From an uncultured Gemmiger sp. (GTDB taxonomy: Bacteria > Bacillota > Clostridia > Oscillospirales > Ruminococcaceae): DNA of 64,000 nucleotides. The stretch lies in contig CANRCB010000001.1 in the NCBI GenBank assembly GCA_947629015.1, positions 124,001 through 188,000 on the forward strand. Direction: 5' to 3'. Of the stretch, positions 37,762 through 46,396 are shown piece after piece. A program made the position numbers and the translations under genes. Position 1 is the first letter of the stretch. Every line of letters starts with the position of its first letter. Under the pieces are notes generated by a model. The model made no database searches. It worked only from the letters and a program-made list of their open reading frames with translations, and was not told the origin of the DNA.

Positions 37762-37836
37762 CAAGAAAAGCCTGTATTTTTTGATACCCTTTCCAAAACA
37801 TCCTCAAAAACCTGTACTATTTCTCAAAAACCTGTA
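37762..37836 (-). promoter_or_regulatory. Phased direct repeats, candidate response-regulator operators
   Basis: CTCAAAAACCTGTA occurs twice, at 37803-37816 and 37823-37836, exactly 20 bp apart. A degenerate copy (10 of 14 bases) ends at 37776, exactly 40 bp before the end of the first exact copy. All three therefore face the same side of the helix. They lie just upstream of the weak -35 box of the importer operon and beside the genes for a YesN-like regulator, whose double helix-turn-helix domain would suit such repeats. Confidence 0.65.
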
Positions 37837-37906
37837 AAATTTAACGTTTTCCACAAAAACGTTGTGCGGTACCGGTTTAAATTTGTATGTGTTGTGCGGG
37901 TTTTAC

Positions 37907-37936
37907 TTGACAAGCGGCCGCGGGTTGCGGTATCTT
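37907..37936 (+). promoter_or_regulatory. Promoter of the two-component/lyase operon
   Basis: TTGACA (37907-37912), 18 bp, TATCTT (37931-37936), about 45 bp before the histidine kinase start. Confidence 0.65.
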
Positions 37937-37981
37937 CAAAAGTAAGTATGGGCATACCTGATGCAAAAGGGAGGGGGCAAC

Positions 37982-39802
37982 ATGGCGGAGCCCGTGCGCC
38001 GCGGCGGCATCCGGCGGCGCATCCTGTTCCTGGTGCTGGCCTTCACACTGGCCACCGCGCTCATCATGGCCGCCAACAGCGCGCAGGCGGTGGCCGAACG
38101 CACCGAGCGCACGGCCCTGCAATCGGCCGAGTTCACGCTGCAAACGGCCAGCACCGCCATCCGCGCGAACATCGCCGAGGTCGACGGCCTTGTCAACTGG
38201 TGCGCGTCCGACCCGTCCACCCGCACCTGGCTGCTCACGGCGCAGGCGCCGCCCTCGCTCAACCAGACGGTGTACACCACCGTCTCCGGCAAGTACAACT
38301 CCATGCGCACCGTGCCCTATCTGCAGCATCTCCTGTGCGCGGGGGTGGGCGGCGGCATCCTGCATTTCGGCACGAGCAGCGCCCAGTCCCGCCCGCTGTC
38401 GGCGGCGGTGCTCGGCGCCCTGCCCGGCTTTGGCGGGCAGGGTGATGCGGCCTGGCAAACCATCGTGGACGACCCGCTCCTGCTGCCCAACCAGGCGCAG
38501 CCGGGCATCCCGGTCACCCGCACGCTGCGCAGCGCCGGCACGGCGGTGGAGGCGCACGTCTACGTCGCGGCGTCCACCGCGCTCATCACCGACCCCCTGC
38601 GGGATTTTGCCCTGCCGCAGGGCGGCGCGCTGTACTGGCTGATGGGGGAGACCGCCTACGCCGTGCAGGGCACGGCCCTTGTCCCCGTCGGGGAGGATCC
38701 CGCCCCGGATTTTGCCCCCTACCGGGGCGAAACGCTGGATCCCGCCACCCGGCTTTACGCCGGCCGGCAGGGCAAAAGCGACGTGCTGGCGGTGTGCTAC
38801 CCGCTCGGCGTGCACGAGCTGTATCTGGTCGAGACCTTCCCCAACGGTACGCTGTTTGACCAGATGCCGGTGCTGCTGCGCGCGGCGGGCGTCAGCCTGC
38901 TGCTCATCGTAGTGCTGGGCATCGTGCTGGGGCTGCTTTTGCAGCGCATGGTGGCGCGGCCCGTACAGGCGCTGCAGCGCCAGATCGAGCGCCTGTCCGC
39001 CGGCGACCTGACGCCGGATCCGAGCCTTGAGTGGGACAACGAGCTGGGCGACATCGGCCGTGGCATCAACCGCATGGCCGGCAGCATCTCCACCTTGATG
39101 GAAAAGCGCCTTGAGGACGAAAAGCAGAAGCAGGACCTTGAGTACCGCATGCTGCAAAACCAGATCAACCCCCATTTCATCTACAACACCCTCAACGGCA
39201 TCAAGTGGATGGCCACCATCCAACACGCCGACGGCATCGCCGAGATGACCACGGCGCTGTCGCGCCTGCTCAAGAGCGTTTCCAAAGGCAACGAGCGCCT
39301 GGTGCCGCTGTATGAGGAATTTGCCCTGCTCAACGATTATTTCACCATCCAACAGTACCGCTACGGCGGCACCATCACGCTGGACGTCACCCTCATCGAG
39401 GACGAGCGCCTGGCGCAGTTCTGCCTCATCCCGCGCTTTACCCTCCAGCCTCTTGTCGAGAATGCCATCTTCCACGGCATCGAGCCCAGCGGCCATGCCG
39501 GCGAGATCACCATCACCGTCACGCGGGACGGGCAGGACGTGCTGCTGCGCCTGCACGACAACGGCGTCGGCATGACGCCGGAACAGGCCGTCCGCGCGCT
39601 GCAAAAGCCCGGCCCCGAGGAGGAGGCCGCCAAGTTCCGCCATGTGGGTATGTGGAACGTCCACCGCCGTCTGCAGTACAGCTTTGGCGAGGCGTACGGC
39701 CTTGCCATCGAGAGCGCGCCGGGCGCCGGCACCACCGTGACCGTCCGCCTGCCGGGCCCGGACGGGCTGCCCGAAGCCCCAAGGCAAGGAGAACCGCTAT
39801 GA
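37982..39802 (+). CDS. Sensor histidine kinase, YesM type
   Basis: 606 residues. A first membrane helix (ILFLVLAFTLATALIMAANSA) leads to an extracytoplasmic sensing domain of about 240 residues. A second helix follows (AGVSLLLIVVLGIVLGLLL), then a HAMP linker (RPVQALQRQIERLSAGDL). The His_kinase domain has its phosphorylated histidine in NQINPHFIYNTLN (His398), and the ATPase domain has LQPLVENAIFHGI and DNGVGM. ATG at 37982 with GGGAGGGGG. It likely senses the sugar or the loaded binding protein and phosphorylates the next gene's product. Confidence 0.94.
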   Translation: MAEPVRRGGIRRRILFLVLAFTLATALIMAANSAQAVAERTERTALQSAEFTLQTASTAIRANIAEVDGLVNWCASDPSTRTWLLTAQAPPSLNQTVYTTVSGKYNSMRTVPYLQHLLCAGVGGGILHFGTSSAQSRPLSAAVLGALPGFGGQGDAAWQTIVDDPLLLPNQAQPGIPVTRTLRSAGTAVEAHVYVAASTALITDPLRDFALPQGGALYWLMGETAYAVQGTALVPVGEDPAPDFAPYRGETLDPATRLYAGRQGKSDVLAVCYPLGVHELYLVETFPNGTLFDQMPVLLRAAGVSLLLIVVLGIVLGLLLQRMVARPVQALQRQIERLSAGDLTPDPSLEWDNELGDIGRGINRMAGSISTLMEKRLEDEKQKQDLEYRMLQNQINPHFIYNTLNGIKWMATIQHADGIAEMTTALSRLLKSVSKGNERLVPLYEEFALLNDYFTIQQYRYGGTITLDVTLIEDERLAQFCLIPRFTLQPLVENAIFHGIEPSGHAGEITITVTRDGQDVLLRLHDNGVGMTPEQAVRALQKPGPEEEAAKFRHVGMWNVHRRLQYSFGEAYGLAIESAPGAGTTVTVRLPGPDGLPEAPRQGEPL

Positions 39803-41073
39803 TCCGCGTTTTTCTCATTGATGACGAACCGCTCGTGCTCATCGGCATGCAGGGCATGCTGGACTGGGCCGCCCTCGGTTATGAGGTGGTGGGCACCGCC
39901 CGCAACGGCGGCGAGGCGCTGCCCCTCATCGGGCAGACCCGGCCGGATATCGTCGTCACCGACATCCGTATGCCGGTGATGGACGGCCTTGAGCTGCTGG
40001 AGCGCTGCCGCCGGCAGGATGCCGCGCTGCCGGTGTTCATCATGCTCACCAGCTATGAAGAGTTCGACTACGTCAAGCGCAGCCTGAGCCTTGGCGCGGT
40101 GGAGTATCTTGTCAAGATGGAGCTCTCGGCCGAGAGCCTGCGCGCCGCGCTCGACCGCGCCCGCCAGGCCGTCGAGAAGGAATCGGCCCTGCGCGCGCCG
40201 GCCCAGCAGGCCGGCAGCCTGACCGCCTACCGCGACCGGCTGTTTTTGCAGCTGTACGGCGGCCTTTTTACCGACCGCGCCATGCTGGACCGCGTGAGCG
40301 GCGAGGTGGGCCTGCGTTTCGACGCCCCCGCCTATGCCGCCGCCCTGGCCGAGATACAGGGTATGCCGCCCGCCCCCGACGGCGGCGAAGGCCCCGAGGC
40401 GGACCGCCTGGTCGCCTTCAGCGCGGGCGTCACCGGCATGGCCGCCAAAACCATGCCGCGCTACCTGCCGTGCTGGGTCACCGGCATGGATCTGCGGCAT
40501 TTTTCGGTGCTCATCTCGCTGCAGGCCGAGGAGGAGCTGCGCCCCAAACTGGTGCCGGTGCTCCAAAAAACGGAGCAGATCCTGCACAACTATTTCAACG
40601 TCCATCTGCAATGGGCGGTGGGCCGCCCGGTGCAGGATATCCTCAAGATCGGCCGCAGCCAGCAGGACGCCTTTGCCGCGCTGCCCCTCCTTGGGGCCGA
40701 GCAGCCGGTGCTCTTTTGTGCCGACCGCGCCAACCCCCAGCTGGACCACCGCGCCCAGCTGGTGGCCCAGGTGCAGCAGTATATCCGGGACAACCTCGAC
40801 AAACGCCTCTCCCTCAACGAGGTGGCGGCGGTGTTCAACTTCAGCCCCAACTACCTCAGCCAGCTGTTTGCCCGCAGCGGGGAACACGGCTATGTCGAAT
40901 TCGTCACCGCCACCCGCATCGAGGCCGCCAAGCAGCTCATGGCCTCGACCGACCTCAAGGTCTATGAGATCAGCGAGCGCATCGGCTTTGAAAACGCCTT
41001 CTATTTCAGCCGCGTGTTCAAAAAGCTCGAGGGCGTCAGCCCGCGCGAATACATCCAAAAGGTAAGGAACTGA
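39799..41073 (+). CDS. Response regulator with AraC-type DNA-binding domain, YesN type
   Basis: 424 residues. The receiver domain has the phospho-acceptor Asp55 in VVTDIRMPVMDG and an acidic pocket at the start (FLIDDEP). A ~200-residue middle part is followed by a C-terminal AraC helix-turn-helix pair (LSLNEVAAVFNFSPNYLSQLF ... YEISERIGFENAFYFSRVFKKLEGVSPREY). The ATG overlaps the kinase stop (ATGA). It probably activates the adjacent importer and enzyme operons through the repeats at 37762-37836. Confidence 0.94.
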   Translation: MIRVFLIDDEPLVLIGMQGMLDWAALGYEVVGTARNGGEALPLIGQTRPDIVVTDIRMPVMDGLELLERCRRQDAALPVFIMLTSYEEFDYVKRSLSLGAVEYLVKMELSAESLRAALDRARQAVEKESALRAPAQQAGSLTAYRDRLFLQLYGGLFTDRAMLDRVSGEVGLRFDAPAYAAALAEIQGMPPAPDGGEGPEADRLVAFSAGVTGMAAKTMPRYLPCWVTGMDLRHFSVLISLQAEEELRPKLVPVLQKTEQILHNYFNVHLQWAVGRPVQDILKIGRSQQDAFAALPLLGAEQPVLFCADRANPQLDHRAQLVAQVQQYIRDNLDKRLSLNEVAAVFNFSPNYLSQLFARSGEHGYVEFVTATRIEAAKQLMASTDLKVYEISERIGFENAFYFSRVFKKLEGVSPREYIQKVRN

Positions 41074-41079
41074 CCCGCC

Positions 41080-42918
41080 ATGCTCTGTGAACTGCTGGCC
41101 GGCGCGGCCTTTGTGCCGCAGCGGCCCACCCTGGCCCCGCCCGACGGCGCCTGGCGCAGCCTGCCGGGCGCCGCGCGCCTTGCGGCGGCCGGCGATGCCG
41201 TGCTCACGGCGGCACCGCGCCCGGCGGGGCTGCCGCTTTCGGCGTGGCTGGCCTTTGCCCAAACCGGGGACCGCGCCGCCTACGAAGGACCCTATTTTGC
41301 CCGCCGCCGCGCCTTGTGCACCCTGGCGCTGGCGGAATGCGCGGCCGGCACCGGCCGGTACCTGCCCGCCATCGCCGGCTATGTGTGGGCGCTCTGTGAG
41401 GAAACGGCCTGGCAGCTGCCGGCCCACAACACCTACCTGCGCGATGCCCCGCAGCTCCCGCTGCCGGACCCGGCGCGCCCCGTCATCGACCTGTTTGCCG
41501 CCGAGACCGGCGCGCTGCTGGCCATGGTGCACGCGCTGCTGGGCCGCCGGCTGGACGCCTTTGCCCCCGGCCTTGCGCGGCGGCTGCGCGCCGAGGTGCG
41601 CCGGCGGGTGCTGCGGCCTTACCGCACGCGCCATTTCTGGTGGATGGCCGATACCGGCGCCGCGCAGGACACGCCCGTCTGCAACTGGACGCCGTGGTGC
41701 ACCCGCAACGTGCTGCTGGCCGCGGCGGTGCTGGAACCGGCGCGGGCGCTGCCGTTCTACCTCCAAAAGGCCGCCAAAAGCCTGGACAGTTTCCTCTCCG
41801 CCTACGGCGCGGACGGCTGCTGCGACGAGGGCGCGCAGTACTATTCCCACGCGGCGCTGACCTTTGCCGGCGCGCTGGAGCTTATGTGCCGCATGGCCCC
41901 CGGCGTGTTCGAGCCGGCCTGGCGGGAGGGCAAGCTGCGCAACATGGCGGAATATATCCTGCATATGCACGCGGCGGGGCCGTGGTATCTCAATTTTGCC
42001 GATTGCAGCCCCAAGGCGGGGCCGCGCGGCGCGCAGGAGTACCTGTTTGCCAAACGCGTGGGCAGCGCGGCGCTCGCGGCGCTGGCCGCGGCCGACCTGG
42101 TGCAGGTGTTGGACGGCGAAGCCGCCGCGCCGGCGCCGGAAGGGCCGGACGGCATCAATTTGTATGAAAAGATGCAGGCCGCCTTCGCCGAACAGGAGAT
42201 GCGCGCCGCCGCGGCGCGCTTTGCCCAAAGCCCGCCGCCGCCACCGGGGGACAGGTGGTACCCGAGCGTGGGCGTGCTGGTGGTGCGGCGCGGGGGGTAT
42301 GTGCTGGGCGCCAAGGCGGGCTGCAACGCCGACAGCCACAACCACAACGATACCGGCAGCGTGACGCTGTACAAAAACGGCCGGCCGCTGCTCATCGATG
42401 TGGGCGTCGGCACCTATACCCGCGATACCTTTGGCCCGCGGCGCTATACCATCTGGACGATGCAGTCCGGTTGGCACAACCTGCCGGAATTTGACCCCGA
42501 CGGCGCCGCGTACCAACAGCTGCCGGGCCCCGAGGCCCGCGCGGGCGACGTGCGGGTGGACGATGACCTTGGCGGCCTTTCGCTGGAGCTGGCCGCCGCC
42601 TACGGCCCGCCGGGCACCGTGCCGGGGCTGGCCGCGTACCGCCGCACCGTGCGCCTGGCCCCGGCCGGCCTTGCCCTGCACGATGTGACCGACTACCCCG
42701 GCACCGTGGCCCTGACCCTGATGAGCGCCGAGGCCCCTGCCGTGCAGGGCGGGGCGGTTTTGTTCGGCACGCTGGCACGGGCCGAAACGGCGGGCGCGCA
42801 GCGCATCACGGTGGAGGCGGTGCCCGTTACCGACGCCCGCCTGCGCGCTGCCTGGCCGGAAACGCTCTACCGCACGCGCGTGTATTTTACAAAGGAACTC
42901 ACCGTAAAAATCGTTTGA
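41080..42918 (+). CDS. Heparinase II/III-family polysaccharide (oligosaccharide) lyase
   Basis: 612 residues without a signal peptide. The first ~370 residues form an alpha-helical toroid-like part (e.g. DTPVCNWTPWCTRNVLLAAAVL, DGCCDEGAQYYSHAALTFAGALELM). The C-terminal half holds the hallmark NADSHNHNDTGSVTLYKNGRPLLIDVGVGTYTRDTFGPRRYTIWTMQSGWHNLP. This histidine-rich block is the metal/catalytic region of Hepar_II_III lyases (PL12/15/21-like). It should cleave uronate-containing chains by beta-elimination, giving the unsaturated ends removed by GH88. Being cytoplasmic, it probably works on imported oligosaccharides. It starts 6 bp after the regulator gene. Confidence 0.88.
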   Translation: MLCELLAGAAFVPQRPTLAPPDGAWRSLPGAARLAAAGDAVLTAAPRPAGLPLSAWLAFAQTGDRAAYEGPYFARRRALCTLALAECAAGTGRYLPAIAGYVWALCEETAWQLPAHNTYLRDAPQLPLPDPARPVIDLFAAETGALLAMVHALLGRRLDAFAPGLARRLRAEVRRRVLRPYRTRHFWWMADTGAAQDTPVCNWTPWCTRNVLLAAAVLEPARALPFYLQKAAKSLDSFLSAYGADGCCDEGAQYYSHAALTFAGALELMCRMAPGVFEPAWREGKLRNMAEYILHMHAAGPWYLNFADCSPKAGPRGAQEYLFAKRVGSAALAALAAADLVQVLDGEAAAPAPEGPDGINLYEKMQAAFAEQEMRAAAARFAQSPPPPPGDRWYPSVGVLVVRRGGYVLGAKAGCNADSHNHNDTGSVTLYKNGRPLLIDVGVGTYTRDTFGPRRYTIWTMQSGWHNLPEFDPDGAAYQQLPGPEARAGDVRVDDDLGGLSLELAAAYGPPGTVPGLAAYRRTVRLAPAGLALHDVTDYPGTVALTLMSAEAPAVQGGAVLFGTLARAETAGAQRITVEAVPVTDARLRAAWPETLYRTRVYFTKELTVKIV

Positions 42919-42938
42919 AAGAAAGGGGGGCCGCCGCC

Positions 42939-43751
42939 ATGCCGCAGCAGCCCATCAAGCTGAAGATCCTGGACAAGGCCGGCCACACGCTGCTCACCGC
43001 GCCCGCCGCGGCGCGCGTGGAGCTCGTGTACACCAACCGCTACAAACGCGGCGACCGCATCGCGCTGGAGATCGGCACGCCGGGGCAGTACTGCGTCGTG
43101 CAGTTTGAGGACACCATGCCCCCGGCGCTGGTCTTTGTGCAAAAACGGGAGATAAACTTTGCCATCCCCTTTGGCGCGCAGGCCGCCGTGTACAGCCCCA
43201 AGAGCTTCGCCGGCGCCTGCCACATCGTGCGCGCGCGGCTGGCCGCCCCGCAGGAGATCGCCGCCCGCCGCAACCTTGCCTTCAACCCGTATGATGCGCA
43301 CGGCGATACCGGCTTTTACCCGCACGCCTCCGCCAACGTCGAGACGCGGGGCGAGGCGGTGTTCGCCGCCCGCAACGCCATTGACGGCGTGTACCTCAAC
43401 ACCGCCCACGGCGAATGGCCCTACCAGAGCTGGGGCATCAACCGTGACCCGCAGGCCGCGCTCACGCTGGATTTCGGCCGCAGGGTCATCCTGGATGAGC
43501 TCCGCCTGACCCTGCGCGCGGATTTCCCGCATGACAGCTGGTGGACCGCCGCCACCGTCCGCTTTGACGACGGCAGCGCCGAGACCCTTGCCCTGCAAAA
43601 ACGGGCGGAGCCGCAGGCGTTTGCCATCCCGCCGCGCACCGTCACCGCGCTGACGCTGTGCGCGCTCCAAAAGGCGGAGGACGAAAGCCCCTTCCCGGCG
43701 CTCACGCAGCTGGAAGCCTTCGGCCGGGAAGCGGAGCCGCCGCAGGCGTAA
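42939..43751 (+). CDS. Unknown protein with a C-terminal F5/8-type C (discoidin)-like domain
   Basis: 270 residues, no signal peptide. The N-terminal part (IKLKILDKAGHTLLTAPAAARVELVYTNRYKRGDRIALEI) looks like a small beta-sandwich. From about residue 110, NLAFNPYDAHGDTGFYPHASANVET..ARNAIDGVYLNTAHGEWPYQSWGINRDPQAALTLDFGR resembles carbohydrate-binding F5/8-C domains. No catalytic motif was recognised. It is last in the kinase-regulator-lyase operon, ATG at 42939 behind AAAGGGGGG. It is likely to bind the same glycan, but an intracellular location for such a domain is unusual. Confidence 0.72.
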   Translation: MPQQPIKLKILDKAGHTLLTAPAAARVELVYTNRYKRGDRIALEIGTPGQYCVVQFEDTMPPALVFVQKREINFAIPFGAQAAVYSPKSFAGACHIVRARLAAPQEIAARRNLAFNPYDAHGDTGFYPHASANVETRGEAVFAARNAIDGVYLNTAHGEWPYQSWGINRDPQAALTLDFGRRVILDELRLTLRADFPHDSWWTAATVRFDDGSAETLALQKRAEPQAFAIPPRTVTALTLCALQKAEDESPFPALTQLEAFGREAEPPQA

Positions 43752-43752
43752 A

Positions 43753-43794
43753 ACGCAGCCCCCGTGCGCCGCGGCGCACGGGGGCTGCGTTTTG
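43753..43794 (+). terminator. Strong terminator between the lyase operon and araC
   Basis: ACGCAGCCCCCGTGCGCC (43753-43770) pairs perfectly with its complement at 43773-43790, followed by TTT; A's precede the stem, so it also works for the opposing araC gene. Confidence 0.9.
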
Positions 43795-43806
43795 GGGGGG
43801 CGGGCG

Positions 43807-44679
43807 TTACCCGGCGGGCGTCATCGCGCTTTTGCGGTAGGCGAGCGGGCTTTGCCCCGTCATGGCGGAGAACCGGCAGGAAAAATTGCTCTCGCTGCCA
43901 AAGCCGACGCGCTGCGCGATATCGCCCACCGGCAGGTCGGTCAGCACCAGCAGTTCCTTGGCCTGCGTGATGCGGTAGGAAAGCAGGTAGCTGTACGGCG
44001 TCACGCCCATGTACTGCCGAAACAGCCGCATGAACCACGACCGGCTCACCGGGATGTCGGCCAGCATACCGTCCACCGTCAGCGGCTCGGCATAATGGCG
44101 GCGGATATGCTCCACGCACTGTTCGATCAGCGCGCGGCCGCCGCCGGCGTTGTCGCTCTCGGCGCCAAGGCGGATGCGCGCGGTATGCGCCAAAAGGGTG
44201 TGCAGCGCCAACCCCACCGTCACGGCGCTCTGCGCCGTCTCTTTGGGCAGCTCCGCCAGCACCGTTTGCAGCGGCTCCAGCGCCGTTTGGCGCGGCACGC
44301 GCACGGCGGCGGGGCGGCCGTCCGGGCACAAAAGCGGTGCCAGCGCTTTCACGCCGGGCCCGTCCAGGTGCAGCCAGTAATGGTGCCAGCGCTCCTGCCC
44401 GGGCGCCGTGCAGTAGCTTTGCGGGGTGCGGCAGTCCATCAGCAGGGCTTCGCCCTCCTGAAGGGTGATGTTCTCGCCGCCCTGCTCGATGAGCCCGGCG
44501 CCGGAAAGCGTGTAAAAAAAGATGTAGCTTTCCTTGTGGTTGCGCGCGGTCGAAAACCGTGCCCGCCCGTAAAACAGCCCCGCCTCGGTGCAGGTGTAGG
44601 GCTGCGCCGCGGCAAGGGTGCCCGGCGTCGTGCGCAGCCAGACGCTGCGCTCCTCCACGTCCATGTTGTAGGTGAGCAT
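43807..44679 (-). CDS. AraC-family transcriptional regulator
   Basis: 290 residues. A cupin-like sugar-sensing N-terminus (residues ~15-110, e.g. SYIFFYTLSGAGLIEQGGENITLQEGEALLMD) is followed by a C-terminal double helix-turn-helix (LTVDGMLADIPVSRSWFMRLFRQYMGVTPYSYLLSYRITQAKELL ... VGDIAQRVGFGSESNFSCRF). It is divergent from the rhamnose operon, so it most likely acts as the rhamnose-responsive activator of that operon (RhaS-like). ATG at 44679 with GGAGGG. Confidence 0.92.
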   Translation of the reverse strand: MLTYNMDVEERSVWLRTTPGTLAAAQPYTCTEAGLFYGRARFSTARNHKESYIFFYTLSGAGLIEQGGENITLQEGEALLMDCRTPQSYCTAPGQERWHHYWLHLDGPGVKALAPLLCPDGRPAAVRVPRQTALEPLQTVLAELPKETAQSAVTVGLALHTLLAHTARIRLGAESDNAGGGRALIEQCVEHIRRHYAEPLTVDGMLADIPVSRSWFMRLFRQYMGVTPYSYLLSYRITQAKELLVLTDLPVGDIAQRVGFGSESNFSCRFSAMTGQSPLAYRKSAMTPAG

Positions 44680-44799
44680 GGATGCATCCCTCCAGTGGAT
44701 TTTTTCGAAAAAACTGTGCACAAATCCCTATGGATTGCGTGCTGAAATAGATTTATACTAAAATCATGGCAGATACATTTTACAAAAAAGGAGGAACGT

Positions 44800-46251
44800 A
44801 TGCAACCCTGTTTTCTGGCTGTTGACATTGGCGCCTCCAGCGGGCGGCACATCCTGGGCACCGTTGAGGGCGGGCGCATCACCTTAAAGGAAGTCTACCG
44901 CTTTGAAAACGGCCTCGCGGACAAAAACGGCCACCTTTGCTGGGACATCGGGCACCTGTTCGCCGAGGTCGTGAACGGCCTGAAAGCCTGCAAGGCGGCC
45001 GGGTACGAGCCGCAGACGATGGGCATCGACACCTGGGCCGTGGACTTTGTGCTGCTGGACGCACAAGGAAACCTCATCGGCGATGCCGTCGCCTACCGCG
45101 ACGAGCGCACCGACGGTGTGCGGGACGCTTTGGAGGCAAGCGGTACCCTCACCTTTGCCGAGCACTATGCCCGCACCGGCATCCAGTACCAGAAGTTCAA
45201 CACCGCCTACCAGTTGACGGCACTCAAAAATGAGCATCCGGAGCAGCTGGCCGCGGCAAAGACTTTCCTCATGGTGCCGGATTACCTCAACTACCGCCTG
45301 ACCGGTGTGGCGGCCAACGAGTATACCAACGCCAGCACCACGGCGCTGGTGGGCGCAAAGAGCAAGACTTGGGATGACGAGCTGATCGCCAGGCTGGGCC
45401 TGCCGCACGGCATCTTCCAGCCCATCCGTATGCCGGGCGAGACGCTGGGCGGGCTGCTGCCGGAAATCGCCGCCGAGGTGGGGTTCGATTGCAAGGTGAT
45501 TCTGCCCGCCACGCACGATACCGGTTCGGCCTTCCTCGCCGTGCCGGCGCGGGACGACAAGGCGGTGTTCCTCTCCTCCGGCACCTGGAGCCTGCTGGGC
45601 GTGGAAAACAAGGACCCCATCACCACCCCGGAGAGCTGCGCCGAGAACTTTACCAACGAGGGCGGCGCGTGGTACCGTTACCGGTACTTAAAAAACATCA
45701 TGGGCCTGTGGATGATCCAGTCCGTCCGGCGGGAATGGAACGGCACCGCCTACGTGGCCGGCAAGGCCAGCCGCCACGCCACCGGGCGGCAGTGGAGCTT
45801 CCCGGATCTGATTGCGGAGGCGCAAAAGGCGGGGTATGCCGCCCTTGTCAAGACGGGGGACCCCTGCTTCCTCTCGCCGGACAGCATGGTCGACGCCATC
45901 CGGGATTGGTGCGCGCGCAGCGGCCAGACCCCGCCGCAGACGGTGGGGGAGATCATGGGCACCATCTACCGCTCCCTCGCCGAGGACTACAAGGGCGCCA
46001 TCGCCGCGCTGGAGGCCCTCACCGGCAAGCACTATACAAGCATCAACATCGTGGGCGGCGGCTGCCAGGATATGTACCTGAACCAATGCACCGCCGCGGC
46101 CACCGGCCTGCCGGTGTATGCCGGCCCCGTGGAGGGCACGGCGCTGGGCAACCTCGTTATCCAATTCATCGCCGCGGGCATCTTCCCCGACCTGCAGGCC
46201 GCGCGCGATGCGATAAAAGTGAGCTTTGATATCAAGGAAATTCGCCCGTAA
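44800..46251 (+). CDS. rhaB: Rhamnulokinase
   Basis: 483-residue FGGY-family kinase that phosphorylates L-rhamnulose. Signatures: AVDIGASSGRHILGTVEGGRI at the start, GIDTWAVDFVLLDAQGNLIGDAVAYRDERT, PATHDTGSAFLAVPA and SSGTWSLLGVE, and NIVGGGCQDMYLNQ in the C-terminal lobe. These match RhaB rather than other FGGY kinases. ATG behind AAAAGGAGG. First gene of the rhamnose operon; a gap of 145 bp holding repeat sequence separates it from the isomerase. Confidence 0.95.
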   Translation: MQPCFLAVDIGASSGRHILGTVEGGRITLKEVYRFENGLADKNGHLCWDIGHLFAEVVNGLKACKAAGYEPQTMGIDTWAVDFVLLDAQGNLIGDAVAYRDERTDGVRDALEASGTLTFAEHYARTGIQYQKFNTAYQLTALKNEHPEQLAAAKTFLMVPDYLNYRLTGVAANEYTNASTTALVGAKSKTWDDELIARLGLPHGIFQPIRMPGETLGGLLPEIAAEVGFDCKVILPATHDTGSAFLAVPARDDKAVFLSSGTWSLLGVENKDPITTPESCAENFTNEGGAWYRYRYLKNIMGLWMIQSVRREWNGTAYVAGKASRHATGRQWSFPDLIAEAQKAGYAALVKTGDPCFLSPDSMVDAIRDWCARSGQTPPQTVGEIMGTIYRSLAEDYKGAIAALEALTGKHYTSINIVGGGCQDMYLNQCTAAATGLPVYAGPVEGTALGNLVIQFIAAGIFPDLQAARDAIKVSFDIKEIRP

Positions 46252-46396
46252 CCTTTTGCGGGTACCCTGTAAGGGGCGGCGATCTTCGCGCTAAGTGCCG
46301 CCGCGATGCGGCGGTTGCGCTCCGAAACGCTTCGCCGCGGCTCAGCGTCCCCGACGCCCCGCAAACAGCCATTGAGAAATAAGGAGGTATTGCCAA
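46252..46396. repeat. GC-rich repeat-like spacer in the rhamnose operon
   Basis: Contains GCGTCCCCGACGCCCCGCAA (46345-46364), found again identically at 47891-47910, and a GTAAGGGGCGG start near 46270. Several hairpins are possible. No ORF of interest. AAGGAGG for the next gene is at its end (46382-46388). Confidence 0.7.

Noticed and set aside
39361..42681. 1106-codon minus-strand frame opposite the kinase, regulator and lyase genes
   Set aside because: Antisense shadow over three well-supported plus-strand genes.
44735..44764. Sigma-A promoter for rhaB
   Set aside because: TTGCGT with TAAAAT at 18 bp or TATACT at 13 bp are both poor fits; a promoter must exist here but I cannot place it with confidence.
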